From: Streptomyces phaeolivaceus
GTDB lineage: Bacteria > Actinomycetota > Actinomycetes > Streptomycetales > Streptomycetaceae
Length of the DNA: 64,000 nucleotides
Reading direction: 5' to 3'
Assembly: GCF_009184865.1 (NCBI RefSeq)
Contig: NZ_CP045096.1
Location: forward strand, 5,704,001-5,768,000
Positions 30,001-37,663 of the stretch are shown one piece after another (position 1 is the first letter of the stretch; every line of letters begins with the position of its first letter). The position numbers and the translations under genes are program-made. Under the pieces are notes generated by a model that was given only the letters and a program-made list of their open reading frames with translations, did no database searches and was not told the DNA's origin.

Positions 30001-30304
30001 CCCGCCGCTGACCCACGCCGAGCTGGCTTTCTACGACGCCGTAGCGCACCGTGACATGGCCGAGGTGGTGGAAGGCGGCGATGACACCCTCGCCAAGATC
30101 GCCCGTGCCCTAGTCAAGGACATCCAGAAGAACCTCTCCGTCGACTGGCTCTCCCGTGAGCCCGTCCGTGCGAAGCTCCGTACCCGCATCCGCCGCGTGC
30201 TGGCGATGTTCGACTATCCGCCGGAAGAGGAGCGCGAGGCGATCGACCTGGTCCTCAAGCAGATGGAGATCGTGGCCGCCCTGTGGGCGCCCGCTGCGAA
30301 GTAG
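27038..30304 (+). CDS. hsdR: Type I restriction endonuclease/translocase subunit
   Basis: 1088 residues. The N-terminal nuclease domain has the D...ExK signature in FDIVLYV and AVIELKSAS near residue 173. The SF2 motor follows with Walker A TQGAGKS near 325, DEAH-type box VDEAHRS near 433 and motif VI-like QALARVNRRFRGKQDG near 690; the C-terminal helical part (about 750-1088) binds the methylase core. It cuts unmodified DNA after ATP-driven translocation. All three hsd genes are complete with four- or eight-base overlaps, so the system looks functional. Confidence 0.97.
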   Translation: MTTESGSESTHIPAHLDAKMTESTWEHLALDELAQLAWETKPGKDLAPGTGHRRDWDDLILHDELQAAIEKLNPELTSTAVHEALRIATDPASREAYPENKQAHEFLTTGIRLTYTDEFGAEQTPTVRLVDFTDPDANSYLTVNQVTVRDTDGSHRRFDIVLYVNGLPLAVIELKSASDENATLKSAHAQLQTYVSEFPIAFRYNVLCLVSDGITAKYGTAFTPYEHFAPWNVDHEGERVDTNEPGYDGLDALNLALHGLFTQDRFLSLTRNFVNFPPPKPGEPLSGKRIAKPHQYFAVNKAVDAVVEASRTNGQAGVVWHTQGAGKSEEMVETAALVARHPALNNPTIVVITDRNDLDDQLYDTFLDSETLLGQKAHQIDTREELRTELTRRNVGGIVFTTLQKFGLSKEEKDAGKSHPLLSERRNILVIVDEAHRSHYDSLDGYARHLRDALPYATLLAFTGTPISKAEADTRAVFGEYIDIYDLKRAVDDGATVRVFHEPRVIKVDLPKGVDPNTLDEQANTLTEGMDDAERRRAIQYATTMNTIYGSEDRIAKLADDLIAHWEQRRELVKPDIGAPGKAMIVCATREICVRVFDALAERRPGWVSDEVDKGVMKIVFHGDRSDPEHMRKHSLRKSQQKVVQKRAKDPDDELELLIVHSMLLTGYDAPPIHTLYMDRPMQGANLMQALARVNRRFRGKQDGLLVGYAPLTDNLTKALREYSDQDREDQTLGADIERAVTEVKNELATIKGLLAGSRWKEWLADTSRPDTRKRALRLTADFLRDPKNPGNKVEPPAKPLSVRFKDSAARLDRFYRVCAMSKEIAERCEDLDDWRRDISFFSEVRAWMIKLDAAQREASGEPLSAEVQRYLQALAASVVDADEITDLYAEAGIGRLDITRLNEAQLRNLENSETPHLVTEALRRMIQQKMREVTKHNVVRNESFTERLNDLMKRYMLQQLTSAQVIAELAALAREVSAEARRGERFDPPLTHAELAFYDAVAHRDMAEVVEGGDDTLAKIARALVKDIQKNLSVDWLSREPVRAKLRTRIRRVLAMFDYPPEEEREAIDLVLKQMEIVAALWAPAAK

Positions 30305-30314
30305 CAACGCATGC

Positions 30315-30342
30315 GGGAGGGCGCCACCAGGGGCGCCTGCCC
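30315..30342. terminator. Hairpin between convergent hsdR and toxin genes
   Basis: Imperfect GC-rich stem of about ten base pairs (315-325 with 332-342 of the 30 kb line, centred on two GGCGCC copies) with a six-base loop. It sits in the 40 bases between two convergent gene ends and could serve both strands. Confidence 0.4.
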
Positions 30343-30344
30343 GG

Positions 30345-30731
30345 TCACGGCCACGTGCGCTCAACCCGGTCGTGCCGCACGGCGTAGGCCGCCGGGCCGC
30401 CCTTCTCGACGGCCCGGTGGATGGCGTCACGACGTGCGACGAGACGCTCGACCATCTCAGGGCTTCGAAGCTGCTGGTTGTCCAGGTAGAACAGCACCGC
30501 CTCGCGCTCCAGGACGGGCTGGATCTCAAGATCCCGGGTCTTGATCCGCCCGTCCTTCGACAGCGGGACCCAGGACCGGTCGAGACCGTAAGTGATCCAC
30601 TCCTCGTCCGGAACGTCCTGCCCGTCGTCAGGAAAGACGTCCCCGATGCGGTGAACCGTCCACCCGCAGGCTCTCAGTCCTTCCGCGACACGGCGACCGA
30701 GGTTCCGGTCGAGGAAGAACTCAGGCGGCAA
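30345..30731 (-). CDS. PIN-like toxin of a VapBC-type pair
   Basis: 128 residues. The N-terminus FFLDRNLGRRVAEGLR and the later DEEWI and VPLSKDGRI stretches carry the acidic residues of the short PIN-like (VapC45/DUF5615-like) fold, expected to coordinate a metal for RNA cleavage. Length fits the family. The start overlaps the end of the upstream antitoxin gene by eleven bases. It is the second gene of a two-gene operon, the reverse of many TA pairs only in that the antitoxin is the longer protein. Confidence 0.75.
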   Translation of the reverse strand: MPPEFFLDRNLGRRVAEGLRACGWTVHRIGDVFPDDGQDVPDEEWITYGLDRSWVPLSKDGRIKTRDLEIQPVLEREAVLFYLDNQQLRSPEMVERLVARRDAIHRAVEKGGPAAYAVRHDRVERTWP

Positions 30732-31377
30732 GGTGCACCACGGCCCGGCAGAGCGCGTCCACCTGTGCAGGCGTCATGTCGTAGTCGTACGCGATGTCCT
30801 CGACGGTCTCCCCGGCCTCCCACAGGTCGGTGATGGCCTGGACCGTGACGCGGTTGGCGGCCACCACGGGGAGACCGTGGCCGAACCTCGGATCGATCAC
30901 GACGGGGACGGAGTCCGGGTACTGCCTCAGCCGCAGGCTGGAGGGGAAGTCGTCGCCCGGCTCCCAGGTGAGGTATCGGAGATAGTCGGAGACCACTTCG
31001 TGGATGGGGACCTGGCCGTCGCGGGCTCTGCGGAGGTCTCCCCAACCGTGCTCGATGAAGATGTCCACGCCGTCCGTGGCGATCCGCTTCGACACGAGGC
31101 CATAGGGGGTGTCGAAGGCGTCCCGTACGGCGGCGGCGGCCTCCCTGATCTCGCTCATGCGAAGCCCAAGGGAACGCAGAGAACGAAGGACGTGTGCCTC
31201 GGCCACCGCGATGAACGGCACCGAAGGCTGCCCCCTCCGTACCGGCTCGACCTGGTGGACCAGTGGCGCTCCGGCGGCCTTTCCCTTCAGCCACGAGGTC
31301 ATGGTCGACTGCGGAATCTCAAGGTAGGAGGCGGTCTCTGCGGGCGTCAGCAGCCCGTCGTTGAACCTGTCGACCAT
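30721..31377 (-). CDS. DUF433-type antitoxin with N-terminal helix-turn-helix
   Basis: 218 residues from ATG 31377, which has AGGAGG six bases upstream; the longer frame to 31458 lacks one. Residues 8-40 (LTPAETASYLEIPQSTMTSWLKG) form a MerR-like helix-turn-helix, and the C-terminus (VTVQAITDLWEAGETVEDIAYDYDMTPAQVDALC) is a DUF433 module, both typical of VapB45-like antitoxins. It should bind the PIN-like toxin and repress its own operon; the perfect palindrome at 31428-31441 is a likely operator. Confidence 0.8.
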   Translation of the reverse strand: MVDRFNDGLLTPAETASYLEIPQSTMTSWLKGKAAGAPLVHQVEPVRRGQPSVPFIAVAEAHVLRSLRSLGLRMSEIREAAAAVRDAFDTPYGLVSKRIATDGVDIFIEHGWGDLRRARDGQVPIHEVVSDYLRYLTWEPGDDFPSSLRLRQYPDSVPVVIDPRFGHGLPVVAANRVTVQAITDLWEAGETVEDIAYDYDMTPAQVDALCRAVVHLAA

Positions 31378-31427
31378 GCCCCACCTCCTCTTGGCACCGG
31401 ATTTCGCATCGTGCCACATCAAGCCTC

Positions 31428-31441
31428 CCACCTGCAGGTGG
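31428..31441. promoter_or_regulatory. Palindrome CCACCTGCAGGTGG upstream of antitoxin gene
   Basis: A perfect 14-bp palindrome 51 bases before the antitoxin start codon, in the position expected for an autorepressor operator overlapping the promoter of the toxin-antitoxin operon. Confidence 0.55.
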
Positions 31442-31537
31442 ACCGCACACCCAGTCATCAGCTCAGTCAGCCGCAGTGAGTCGGTCTTTGGCTTGGCAGT
31501 CCCGGCAGCGCGTGGCTCATTTTTGAGCGGAATTCTC

Positions 31538-31553
31538 GATAACCAGGGTTATC
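31538..31553. promoter_or_regulatory. Operator-like palindrome GATAACCAGGGTTATC
   Basis: GATAA-N6-TTATC, here a full 7-bp inverted repeat (GATAACC/GGTTATC) around AG. It lies 141 bases before the SMC-ATPase gene in an AT-rich patch (TTTTGAG to AATAACTT). It shares GATAACCA and TTATC with 21775-21790 in the PLD/methylase divergent promoter. Confidence 0.65.
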
Positions 31554-31693
31554 ACTGAAATCTTGGATTCAATAACTTCTCCGCCTCTACCGTCGGTTCT
31601 GTCACACCGGGCTCGCGCAAAGCGAGAGACTCACTCCTCTCGCCCACCGCACGAGCCCGGCCCCGGAACCGACCACGGAGGGCGGAGAGCACC

Positions 31694-34168
31694 ATGACGG
31701 AACACCCCGCACAGAACGAGCCGAACGCATCCGATCATCAGGTCGATCACCGCCGAGGCTCCTCCTCGACGCTCTCCCGCCTGACCGCCCGCCTCGAAAG
31801 CTCGGCGCTCGCCGAGGCACCCCGGGAACTCCTGCGAGAGGCACTGAGCGCCACCGCGACGGAGTCCTCCGGCACCCCCGCCGCTCCGCACCCGGACCAG
31901 CGGGTGTTCCTCGACTCCATCAGCGTCAACGGCTTTCGCGGCATCGGCCGCAAGGCGCGTCTGCCGCTGACCGCGAAGCCCGGCGTCACCCTCGTCGTGG
32001 GACGTAACGGCTCGGGGAAGTCCAGCTTCGCCGAGGGCGCCGAGACGGCGCTCACGGGCCGGACCGCCCGCCTGGACAAGCAGCGGGGCGAGGTGTGGCG
32101 CCGGCACTGGCGCAACCTGCACGACGGTGCCGACCCGAAGGTCGAGGTCCGCCTCGCCATCGCGGGTGACCCCCGGCTGTCCACTCTGACGTGCACCTGG
32201 CCCGGCGACGATGTCACCGCCCCCGAGGTCGAGTTCAGACGGCCGGGCCATGGCCGTCGGCCCTTCGTCGGCGTCGGTTGGGAGCGGGCTCTGAACGACT
32301 ACAGCCCCTTTCTGTCGTACGCGGATCTCGACAAGGTCCTCAACGGCAGGCCCAGCGAACAGTACGACTCGGTCGCCGCCATCCTCGGACTCCGCGAACT
32401 GACCGACGCGGACGAGCGGCTCCAGGGCATCGAGAAGGCGCTCGACTCCGCGCTGAAGCAGGCCGAGGCTGAACGGCCCGTACTCGCCGAGGCGTTGTCC
32501 GTGCTGGACGACCCGCGGGCGGTACGCGCGCTCGCGGTCGTCGGCAAGGCGGGCGACCCCGACTTCGTCGAGCTCGATGCCCTCGTGACCTCGCTGCCCG
32601 ACGCGGACGAGGGTCGTCTCCGGGAACTGCGGACGACCGCCGCCCTGGCCGGACCGGACCTCGGCGTGGTCGGCGCGGCCGTGGACCGGCTGCGCGAGGC
32701 CGTCGCCGTACTCGACGACGTACGCGCCTCGGGCGCCGAGGACGCCCACCAGCGCGCGGAACTGCTGGCCAAGGCCCTGGAGCACAGCCGTCGGTACGAG
32801 GGCGAGGACACCTGCCCGGTGTGCGGGTCCGACCGGGCGCTCGACGAGGCGTGGGCCGAGCGGGCAGCCGAGCAGGTGGCGACCCTGCGACGGGAGGCCG
32901 CGACCGCGCGGGAGGCCCGCACCGGGCTGCGGGACGCGGTGGACGCTGTCCGCTACCTCGTCACGCCGGTCCCTGCGTGGCTGCCCGCCCCGCTTGTGGA
33001 CCCGTGGGAGGAGTGGCAGGCGTGCCGGGCGATCGACGACGCCGAGCGGCTCGCCGCCCGCGCCGAGACTGCCGCGCTCGTCCTCGCCGACGCCTGCGCC
33101 GCGCTGCGCGAGGAGGCGCTGCGGGAGCTGGAGAAGCTCGATGAGGAGTGGCGTTCCTGTGTCACCCGCCTCGCTGGCTGGCTCGACCGGGCCCGGCCCG
33201 CGTACGCCGGCAGGCCCCGGCTGTGCCAGGTCAGGGCGGCCCGTAAGTGGCTGAAGGAGGCGCGTGCCGAGCTGCGCGAGGAGCGGCTGCGGCCGTTCGA
33301 GGACCACTCGCAGCGGATCTGGGAGGAGCTGCGCCAGCAGAGCTACGTGGACCTGCGTTCCGTGCGCCTGACCGGCAGTGAGAAGGCCACCGTGCGCAAG
33401 CTGGTGATGGACGTGTCCGTCGACGGCACCGAGGCGGCGGCCCTCGGCGTGATGAGCCAGGGCGAACTGCACTCCCTCGCGCTCTCGCTCTTCCTGCCGC
33501 GTGCCGCCGCGCCGGACAGTCCCTTCGGGTTCGTCGTCATCGACGACCCGGTGCAGTCCATGGATCCCGCCAAGGTCCACGGCCTCGCGAAGGTGCTGCA
33601 CGACCTCGGGGAGACCCGGCAGGTCGTGGTCTTCACTCACGACACGCGACTCCAGCGGGCCTTCACCAACCAGGAACTCCCGGTGACCGTACTGGAGGTG
33701 GAGCGGGCGGGCAGGTCCGTGGTGTCCGTGAACCGGGTGACCGATCCGGTCGGTCAGGCACTGGCCGACGCACGCGCTCTCATCCGCACGCGAAACCTCC
33801 CGCCGGTCGCGATGACCCATGTGCTGCCCAGCCTCTGCCGCGCCGTCCTGGAACGGGCCTTCTCCGAGGCCGCGTGGCTGCGGCTGCACCGGGCGGGGGT
33901 GGCCGAACACGAGGCGGAGAAGGCCGTCGCGGGGGCCGTCACGCTGATGGACATCGCCGCCCTGGGGCTCTTCGGAGACCCGACGAAGAGGGCCAGTGAC
34001 GTCTACTGCGAGCTGCGCAGGCGGTGCGGCTCCAAGGCGGTGGACGTTGTCCGGCAGTGCCAGGAGGGCGCCCACCCGTCGGGCACCTCGATGCCGGACC
34101 CCCAGCGGTTCGTGGACGACGTCAAGGCCGTCGCCCTGACGGTACGCAAGCCCGAGGAGGGGCCGTGA
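31694..34168 (+). CDS. SMC/Rad50-like AAA ATPase with zinc hook
   Basis: 824 residues; GGAGGG upstream of the ATG. A disordered N-terminal 70 residues precede the ATP-binding half with the P-loop VVGRNGSGKSSF near 103. The helical middle carries a zinc-hook motif CPVCGSD near 375, and the C-terminal half has the ABC signature SQGELHSLAL, Walker B FVVIDDPVQSMD near 616 and the H-loop FTHD. Such ATPases dimerise on DNA and act as sensors or loaders in several phage-defence systems (family knowledge). A long helical tail (about 700-824) is extra. The stop overlaps the next gene by four bases. Confidence 0.9.
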   Translation: MTEHPAQNEPNASDHQVDHRRGSSSTLSRLTARLESSALAEAPRELLREALSATATESSGTPAAPHPDQRVFLDSISVNGFRGIGRKARLPLTAKPGVTLVVGRNGSGKSSFAEGAETALTGRTARLDKQRGEVWRRHWRNLHDGADPKVEVRLAIAGDPRLSTLTCTWPGDDVTAPEVEFRRPGHGRRPFVGVGWERALNDYSPFLSYADLDKVLNGRPSEQYDSVAAILGLRELTDADERLQGIEKALDSALKQAEAERPVLAEALSVLDDPRAVRALAVVGKAGDPDFVELDALVTSLPDADEGRLRELRTTAALAGPDLGVVGAAVDRLREAVAVLDDVRASGAEDAHQRAELLAKALEHSRRYEGEDTCPVCGSDRALDEAWAERAAEQVATLRREAATAREARTGLRDAVDAVRYLVTPVPAWLPAPLVDPWEEWQACRAIDDAERLAARAETAALVLADACAALREEALRELEKLDEEWRSCVTRLAGWLDRARPAYAGRPRLCQVRAARKWLKEARAELREERLRPFEDHSQRIWEELRQQSYVDLRSVRLTGSEKATVRKLVMDVSVDGTEAAALGVMSQGELHSLALSLFLPRAAAPDSPFGFVVIDDPVQSMDPAKVHGLAKVLHDLGETRQVVVFTHDTRLQRAFTNQELPVTVLEVERAGRSVVSVNRVTDPVGQALADARALIRTRNLPPVAMTHVLPSLCRAVLERAFSEAAWLRLHRAGVAEHEAEKAVAGAVTLMDIAALGLFGDPTKRASDVYCELRRRCGSKAVDVVRQCQEGAHPSGTSMPDPQRFVDDVKAVALTVRKPEEGP

Positions 34169-34545
34169 ACCAGACGATTCGCCAGCTGCTCGACACCGCT
34201 GACCTGCTGCTCACGGACACCGACGAGCCCGCCACGTCCACTGCCGCCACGGCGAGCCGGTGTCGAGGTGCAGCCTTCGCCCTCCGGGTCGCGCTGGAGA
34301 GCGCGGTCGCCGACCGCCTCACCGCCCACCGGGCGCCTCGCGCGATCCGGGAGGGCACCCAGCGGGCCGCGTTCCTCTGGCTCCGCGGTTGCGCCGAAGC
34401 AGGAGCGGCCCGCCGCGCGAAGGCCGTGTGGAGCCAGCTCTGCCTGGGATGCCACTACCACCAGTACGAGATCGGTCCCACGGAGGACCAGGTCCGCGCG
34501 TGGCACACCGAAGTCGCGGCGCTCGTCGCCCTGTTGGCCCACTGA
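34165..34545 (+). CDS. Small helical partner of the SMC-like ATPase
   Basis: 126 residues from GTG 34165, overlapping the previous stop as GTGA. It is helical with an Arg-rich centre and ends in a distinctive stretch LCLGCHYHQYEIGPTEDQVRAWHTEV, of which the CHYH cluster may bind metal or form an active site. I do not recognise the family. Translation coupling to the ATPase implies that the two act together. It could be a HEPN-like or adaptor protein, but there is no clear RxxxxH motif. Confidence 0.7.
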   Translation: MNQTIRQLLDTADLLLTDTDEPATSTAATASRCRGAAFALRVALESAVADRLTAHRAPRAIREGTQRAAFLWLRGCAEAGAARRAKAVWSQLCLGCHYHQYEIGPTEDQVRAWHTEVAALVALLAH

Positions 34546-34654
34546 TCCGCATTGGCCCCAGGAGAGGCACTGCCGGGAGGAGACACGCATGAGAACGAAA
34601 CCACGAGGGCGGTTATCGCCGCCGTCCACAAAGAGCGGAACGAGGAACAGCACC

Positions 34655-36340
34655 ATGACGGCCCGTACGTCCAAGCGAACCCTGTACCGACTCAGGGGTG
34701 TGCCTCCCACTGCCGACGCGATGTTCGACGCCCTGGACGCGGACCAGTTGGAAAGGGTCCACGCGGACTTCGACGTCCCCGAGAACCTCGGTGTACCGGC
34801 GGTCCTGGTCACCGGCAGTTTCGAGCAGCCCGTGGCGAGCTGGTGCGACGAGATCTTCCGTACGACGGGTATCGAGGTGTCACGTCCCGTCAACCGCTCG
34901 GCCGGCCTGCTGATGCTGGCCGTCGACGGTGAGGTGTACGCGATCGGCTACGACCAGGGCTTCCGCCTGGTGCCCGACCGTCTGAAGGACCATCGCTTCG
35001 GGCTGAGTTTCGCGTCCCGCCGGGTGGACCCCGCGAAGATCCGGGACCTGGTGTCGCACACCCCGGGCGGAGGGCGCACCGACATCACCCTGATCCCGAG
35101 CGGGGCCTCGGTGTGGAGCCTGGGCATCGTCGAGCACGCGCAGATCGTACGCCGCCTCGGCGGCCACCTGGACAACATCCCGCTCACCATCTCCCGGGAC
35201 AACCCGGGAAAGATCTCCAGTGCCGAGGGCGGCACCGGCCTGCGTATGCGGCTCGGCGTGGAGGGCGTCGACCTGATCGCCGACATCCGTGCGATCGCCC
35301 GCGTGTTGCGCGAAGAGAAGCCGAGTCCGGAGCTGGAGTTCGTCGAACACGTCGTGCCCGTCGACGATCTCAGCCTTGTCGCCCGTCTGGAGGCCGTCCT
35401 CGACGACCTTCTGGGACAGGAGCCCGACGGGAGAATCAGCGTCGCTGTCCCCGCCGACCGTTGGGACGACTACATGGCCGCCAGAGCGTTCAGGGCCAGG
35501 ATCAACAGCGACGTGGCCGGCCGGTCGACCGACGACTTCGACCTTGAGTACGTCCTCTGCCGAGCGCGCATCCAGCGTGCGGGCCGCCGCGTGGCCGCGC
35601 TCCGGGAGGGAACCGTCACCCTCTATCGGCATGGCCGCGCCGACCGGGCCGACGAAATCTGGACGTCCAGCGCGCTCCGGTGGATCGAGGCGGAGGTGTT
35701 TCTCGACTCCCGCCGGTTCTTCCTGATGGACGAGCACTGGTACGAGATCGACCAGGAGTATCTGAAGGCGATCCGCTCGCACGCCGAGCGGCTGATCACC
35801 GACACCCCGTCCCTCGACTTGCCTCCATGGGTCCTCGGGGAAAAGGAACGCACCTACAACGCGTCCGTGCCGGACCAGCGGCCCGGGTACGTCTGCTTCG
35901 ACCGCGACAACGTACAGACCTCGATGCACCGCGGGAACGGCGTGGAGATCTGCGACCTGCTGAGCCCGGACGATGTCCTGGTCATGGTGAAGCGAGCCAA
36001 GGGCTCCGACGCCCTGAGCCATCTCTTCAGTCAGGCGCTCGTCGCCGTACAGACGCTACGGAACTCCCCGGAGGGCAGGGAACGGTTCGCCGAGAAGGTG
36101 GCGGCGGCCCGGCAAGGGCACGGTCTGCCGGAAGACTTCCGGCCTTCGAAGGTCGTCTTCGCGATCCTGCTGAAGGATGGCACCGACCTCACCGCGGACA
36201 CCCTGTTCCCGTTCTCGCAGGTCACTTTGGTGCAGACGGCGAGGACGCTCGAAACATGGGGCGTCCAGGTCGAGGTCATCGGCATCGCCTCCACTCCGTC
36301 CGCCACCACCTCGACTGGGACTCGGCGGTTGGCGGCGTAG
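34655..36340 (+). CDS. TIGR04141/DUF6119-type protein
   Basis: 561 residues from ATG 34655 (GAGGAA eight bases upstream); ATG 34589, with a better GGAGGAG site, would add 22 basic residues. The N-terminus TLYRLRGVPPTADAMFDAL, the GYDQGFRLVPDR stretch and the C-terminal LSHLFSQALVAVQTL with VVFAILLKDG agree with the sporadically distributed TIGR04141 (DUF6119) family, whose normal length is about 550. The biochemical function is unknown; the family occurs sporadically in defence islands. It follows the ATPase and 126-aa genes by 109 bases in the same direction. Confidence 0.8.
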   Translation: MTARTSKRTLYRLRGVPPTADAMFDALDADQLERVHADFDVPENLGVPAVLVTGSFEQPVASWCDEIFRTTGIEVSRPVNRSAGLLMLAVDGEVYAIGYDQGFRLVPDRLKDHRFGLSFASRRVDPAKIRDLVSHTPGGGRTDITLIPSGASVWSLGIVEHAQIVRRLGGHLDNIPLTISRDNPGKISSAEGGTGLRMRLGVEGVDLIADIRAIARVLREEKPSPELEFVEHVVPVDDLSLVARLEAVLDDLLGQEPDGRISVAVPADRWDDYMAARAFRARINSDVAGRSTDDFDLEYVLCRARIQRAGRRVAALREGTVTLYRHGRADRADEIWTSSALRWIEAEVFLDSRRFFLMDEHWYEIDQEYLKAIRSHAERLITDTPSLDLPPWVLGEKERTYNASVPDQRPGYVCFDRDNVQTSMHRGNGVEICDLLSPDDVLVMVKRAKGSDALSHLFSQALVAVQTLRNSPEGRERFAEKVAAARQGHGLPEDFRPSKVVFAILLKDGTDLTADTLFPFSQVTLVQTARTLETWGVQVEVIGIASTPSATTSTGTRRLAA

Positions 36341-36418
36341 CCGCCGCGCACCGTAACGACGTACACCGACGTGGCTGGCGAGCCGTTCCGGATCTCGGGG
36401 CCACAGCGATGCCAGCTG

Positions 36419-37591
36419 TTACGCCAGCGACTTTCGCACCGCGTCGACCAGTGACGTCGCACGCAGGTCGTCGAGGCCCCCGATGATGTTGTTCATCGCA
36501 TAGCCGAAGGCGATGCCCTGCTCCGGGTCGGCGAAACCAAGTGAGCCGCCTCTGCCTGTGTGACCGAAAGAGTTCGGCCCGATCATGGGGTTGGTCTCGG
36601 TAGGCAGCATGTACCCGGAGCTGAACCGGCTCGGGATCAGCATCACCTGGTCCTTCCCACTGGCCTGCTCCTTGGCCGCCGAGGCCAGGGTCTCCGAGGT
36701 CAGCAGGCGCACGCCGTCCACCTCGCCGATCAGCGCGGCGTACATGCGCGCCAGTGCGTGTGCGGTGCCGATGCCGTTGGAGGCCGGGAGTTCCGCGGCC
36801 TGCACCTCGGGCGAGTCGAAGTCGATCGCGGCGGGGTCGGTGACCGCGTACGCCCGGTTGCTGAGTGACTCCGGATCCCGCCAGGCGGCGACCTGTTCGC
36901 GGAGTTCTTCGGGAACCGACTCGGCGGGCACGGTGGTGAGGTCGATGGCCGGTCGCTGGTACACCATGCGGCTGACCCGGTCGCGTTGATCCGCTGGGAG
37001 TCCGATGAAGAAGTCGAGCCCGAGGGGGGCGGCGATCTCGTCGGCGAAGAAGCGGCCCGGTGTCCGGCCGGATACCCGGCGGATCACTTCGCCGACGAGC
37101 CAGCCCCAGGTCCGGCCGTGGTAGCCGTGCGCCGTGCCCGGAGTCCACTGGGGACGCTGAGCGGCAAGCGCGGCTGCCATCGGGTGCCAGGCCAACGCCT
37201 CGTTCAGCGGGACGGGTTGGTCCAGTGTGATCAGGCCAGCCTGGTGGGACAGCAGCCAGCGCACCGGGATGTCCGCCTTGCCGTTCGCGGCGAACTCTGG
37301 CCAGTACTTTGCCACCGGCGCGTCCAGGCCCAGCGCACCGCGCTCGGCCAGCATGTGTGCCGCGGTCGCGGTCGCCCCCTTGGTCGCCGAGTAGACGAGT
37401 TGCAGCGTGTCTCGTGTCCACGAACGATCGGTCTCGGGGTCGGCGACACCGCCCCACAGGTCCACTACCGGTCGGCCGTACTGGTAGACGCACACCGCCG
37501 CGCCGATGTCCCCGTGCTGGGCGAAGTTCGCCGCGAACGCCTCACGCACCGGTTCGAACCCAGCCGCGACCTCACCGTAGATCGTCGTCAT
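36419..37591 (-). CDS. Serine hydrolase, beta-lactamase/EstB-like
   Basis: 390 residues from ATG 37591 (an ATG nine bases earlier is possible). Class C beta-lactamase fold with the nucleophile in SATK (Ser68, Lys71), the Tyr motif in HGYHGRTWG and HTGRGG as the KTG equivalent. No signal peptide, so it is cytoplasmic; family members are usually esterases rather than beta-lactamases. It is convergent with the TIGR04141 gene and lies 72 bases from the XRE-TPR gene with the same orientation. A role in defence is not apparent. Confidence 0.92.
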   Translation of the reverse strand: MTTIYGEVAAGFEPVREAFAANFAQHGDIGAAVCVYQYGRPVVDLWGGVADPETDRSWTRDTLQLVYSATKGATATAAHMLAERGALGLDAPVAKYWPEFAANGKADIPVRWLLSHQAGLITLDQPVPLNEALAWHPMAAALAAQRPQWTPGTAHGYHGRTWGWLVGEVIRRVSGRTPGRFFADEIAAPLGLDFFIGLPADQRDRVSRMVYQRPAIDLTTVPAESVPEELREQVAAWRDPESLSNRAYAVTDPAAIDFDSPEVQAAELPASNGIGTAHALARMYAALIGEVDGVRLLTSETLASAAKEQASGKDQVMLIPSRFSSGYMLPTETNPMIGPNSFGHTGRGGSLGFADPEQGIAFGYAMNNIIGGLDDLRATSLVDAVRKSLA

Positions 37592-37663
37592 GCCGTCCAT
37601 CCTGGCATTACGACAGCCTGCTCTGAGGGTGCGGGCTCGGCCTCTCAACCCGAGAGGTGACGG

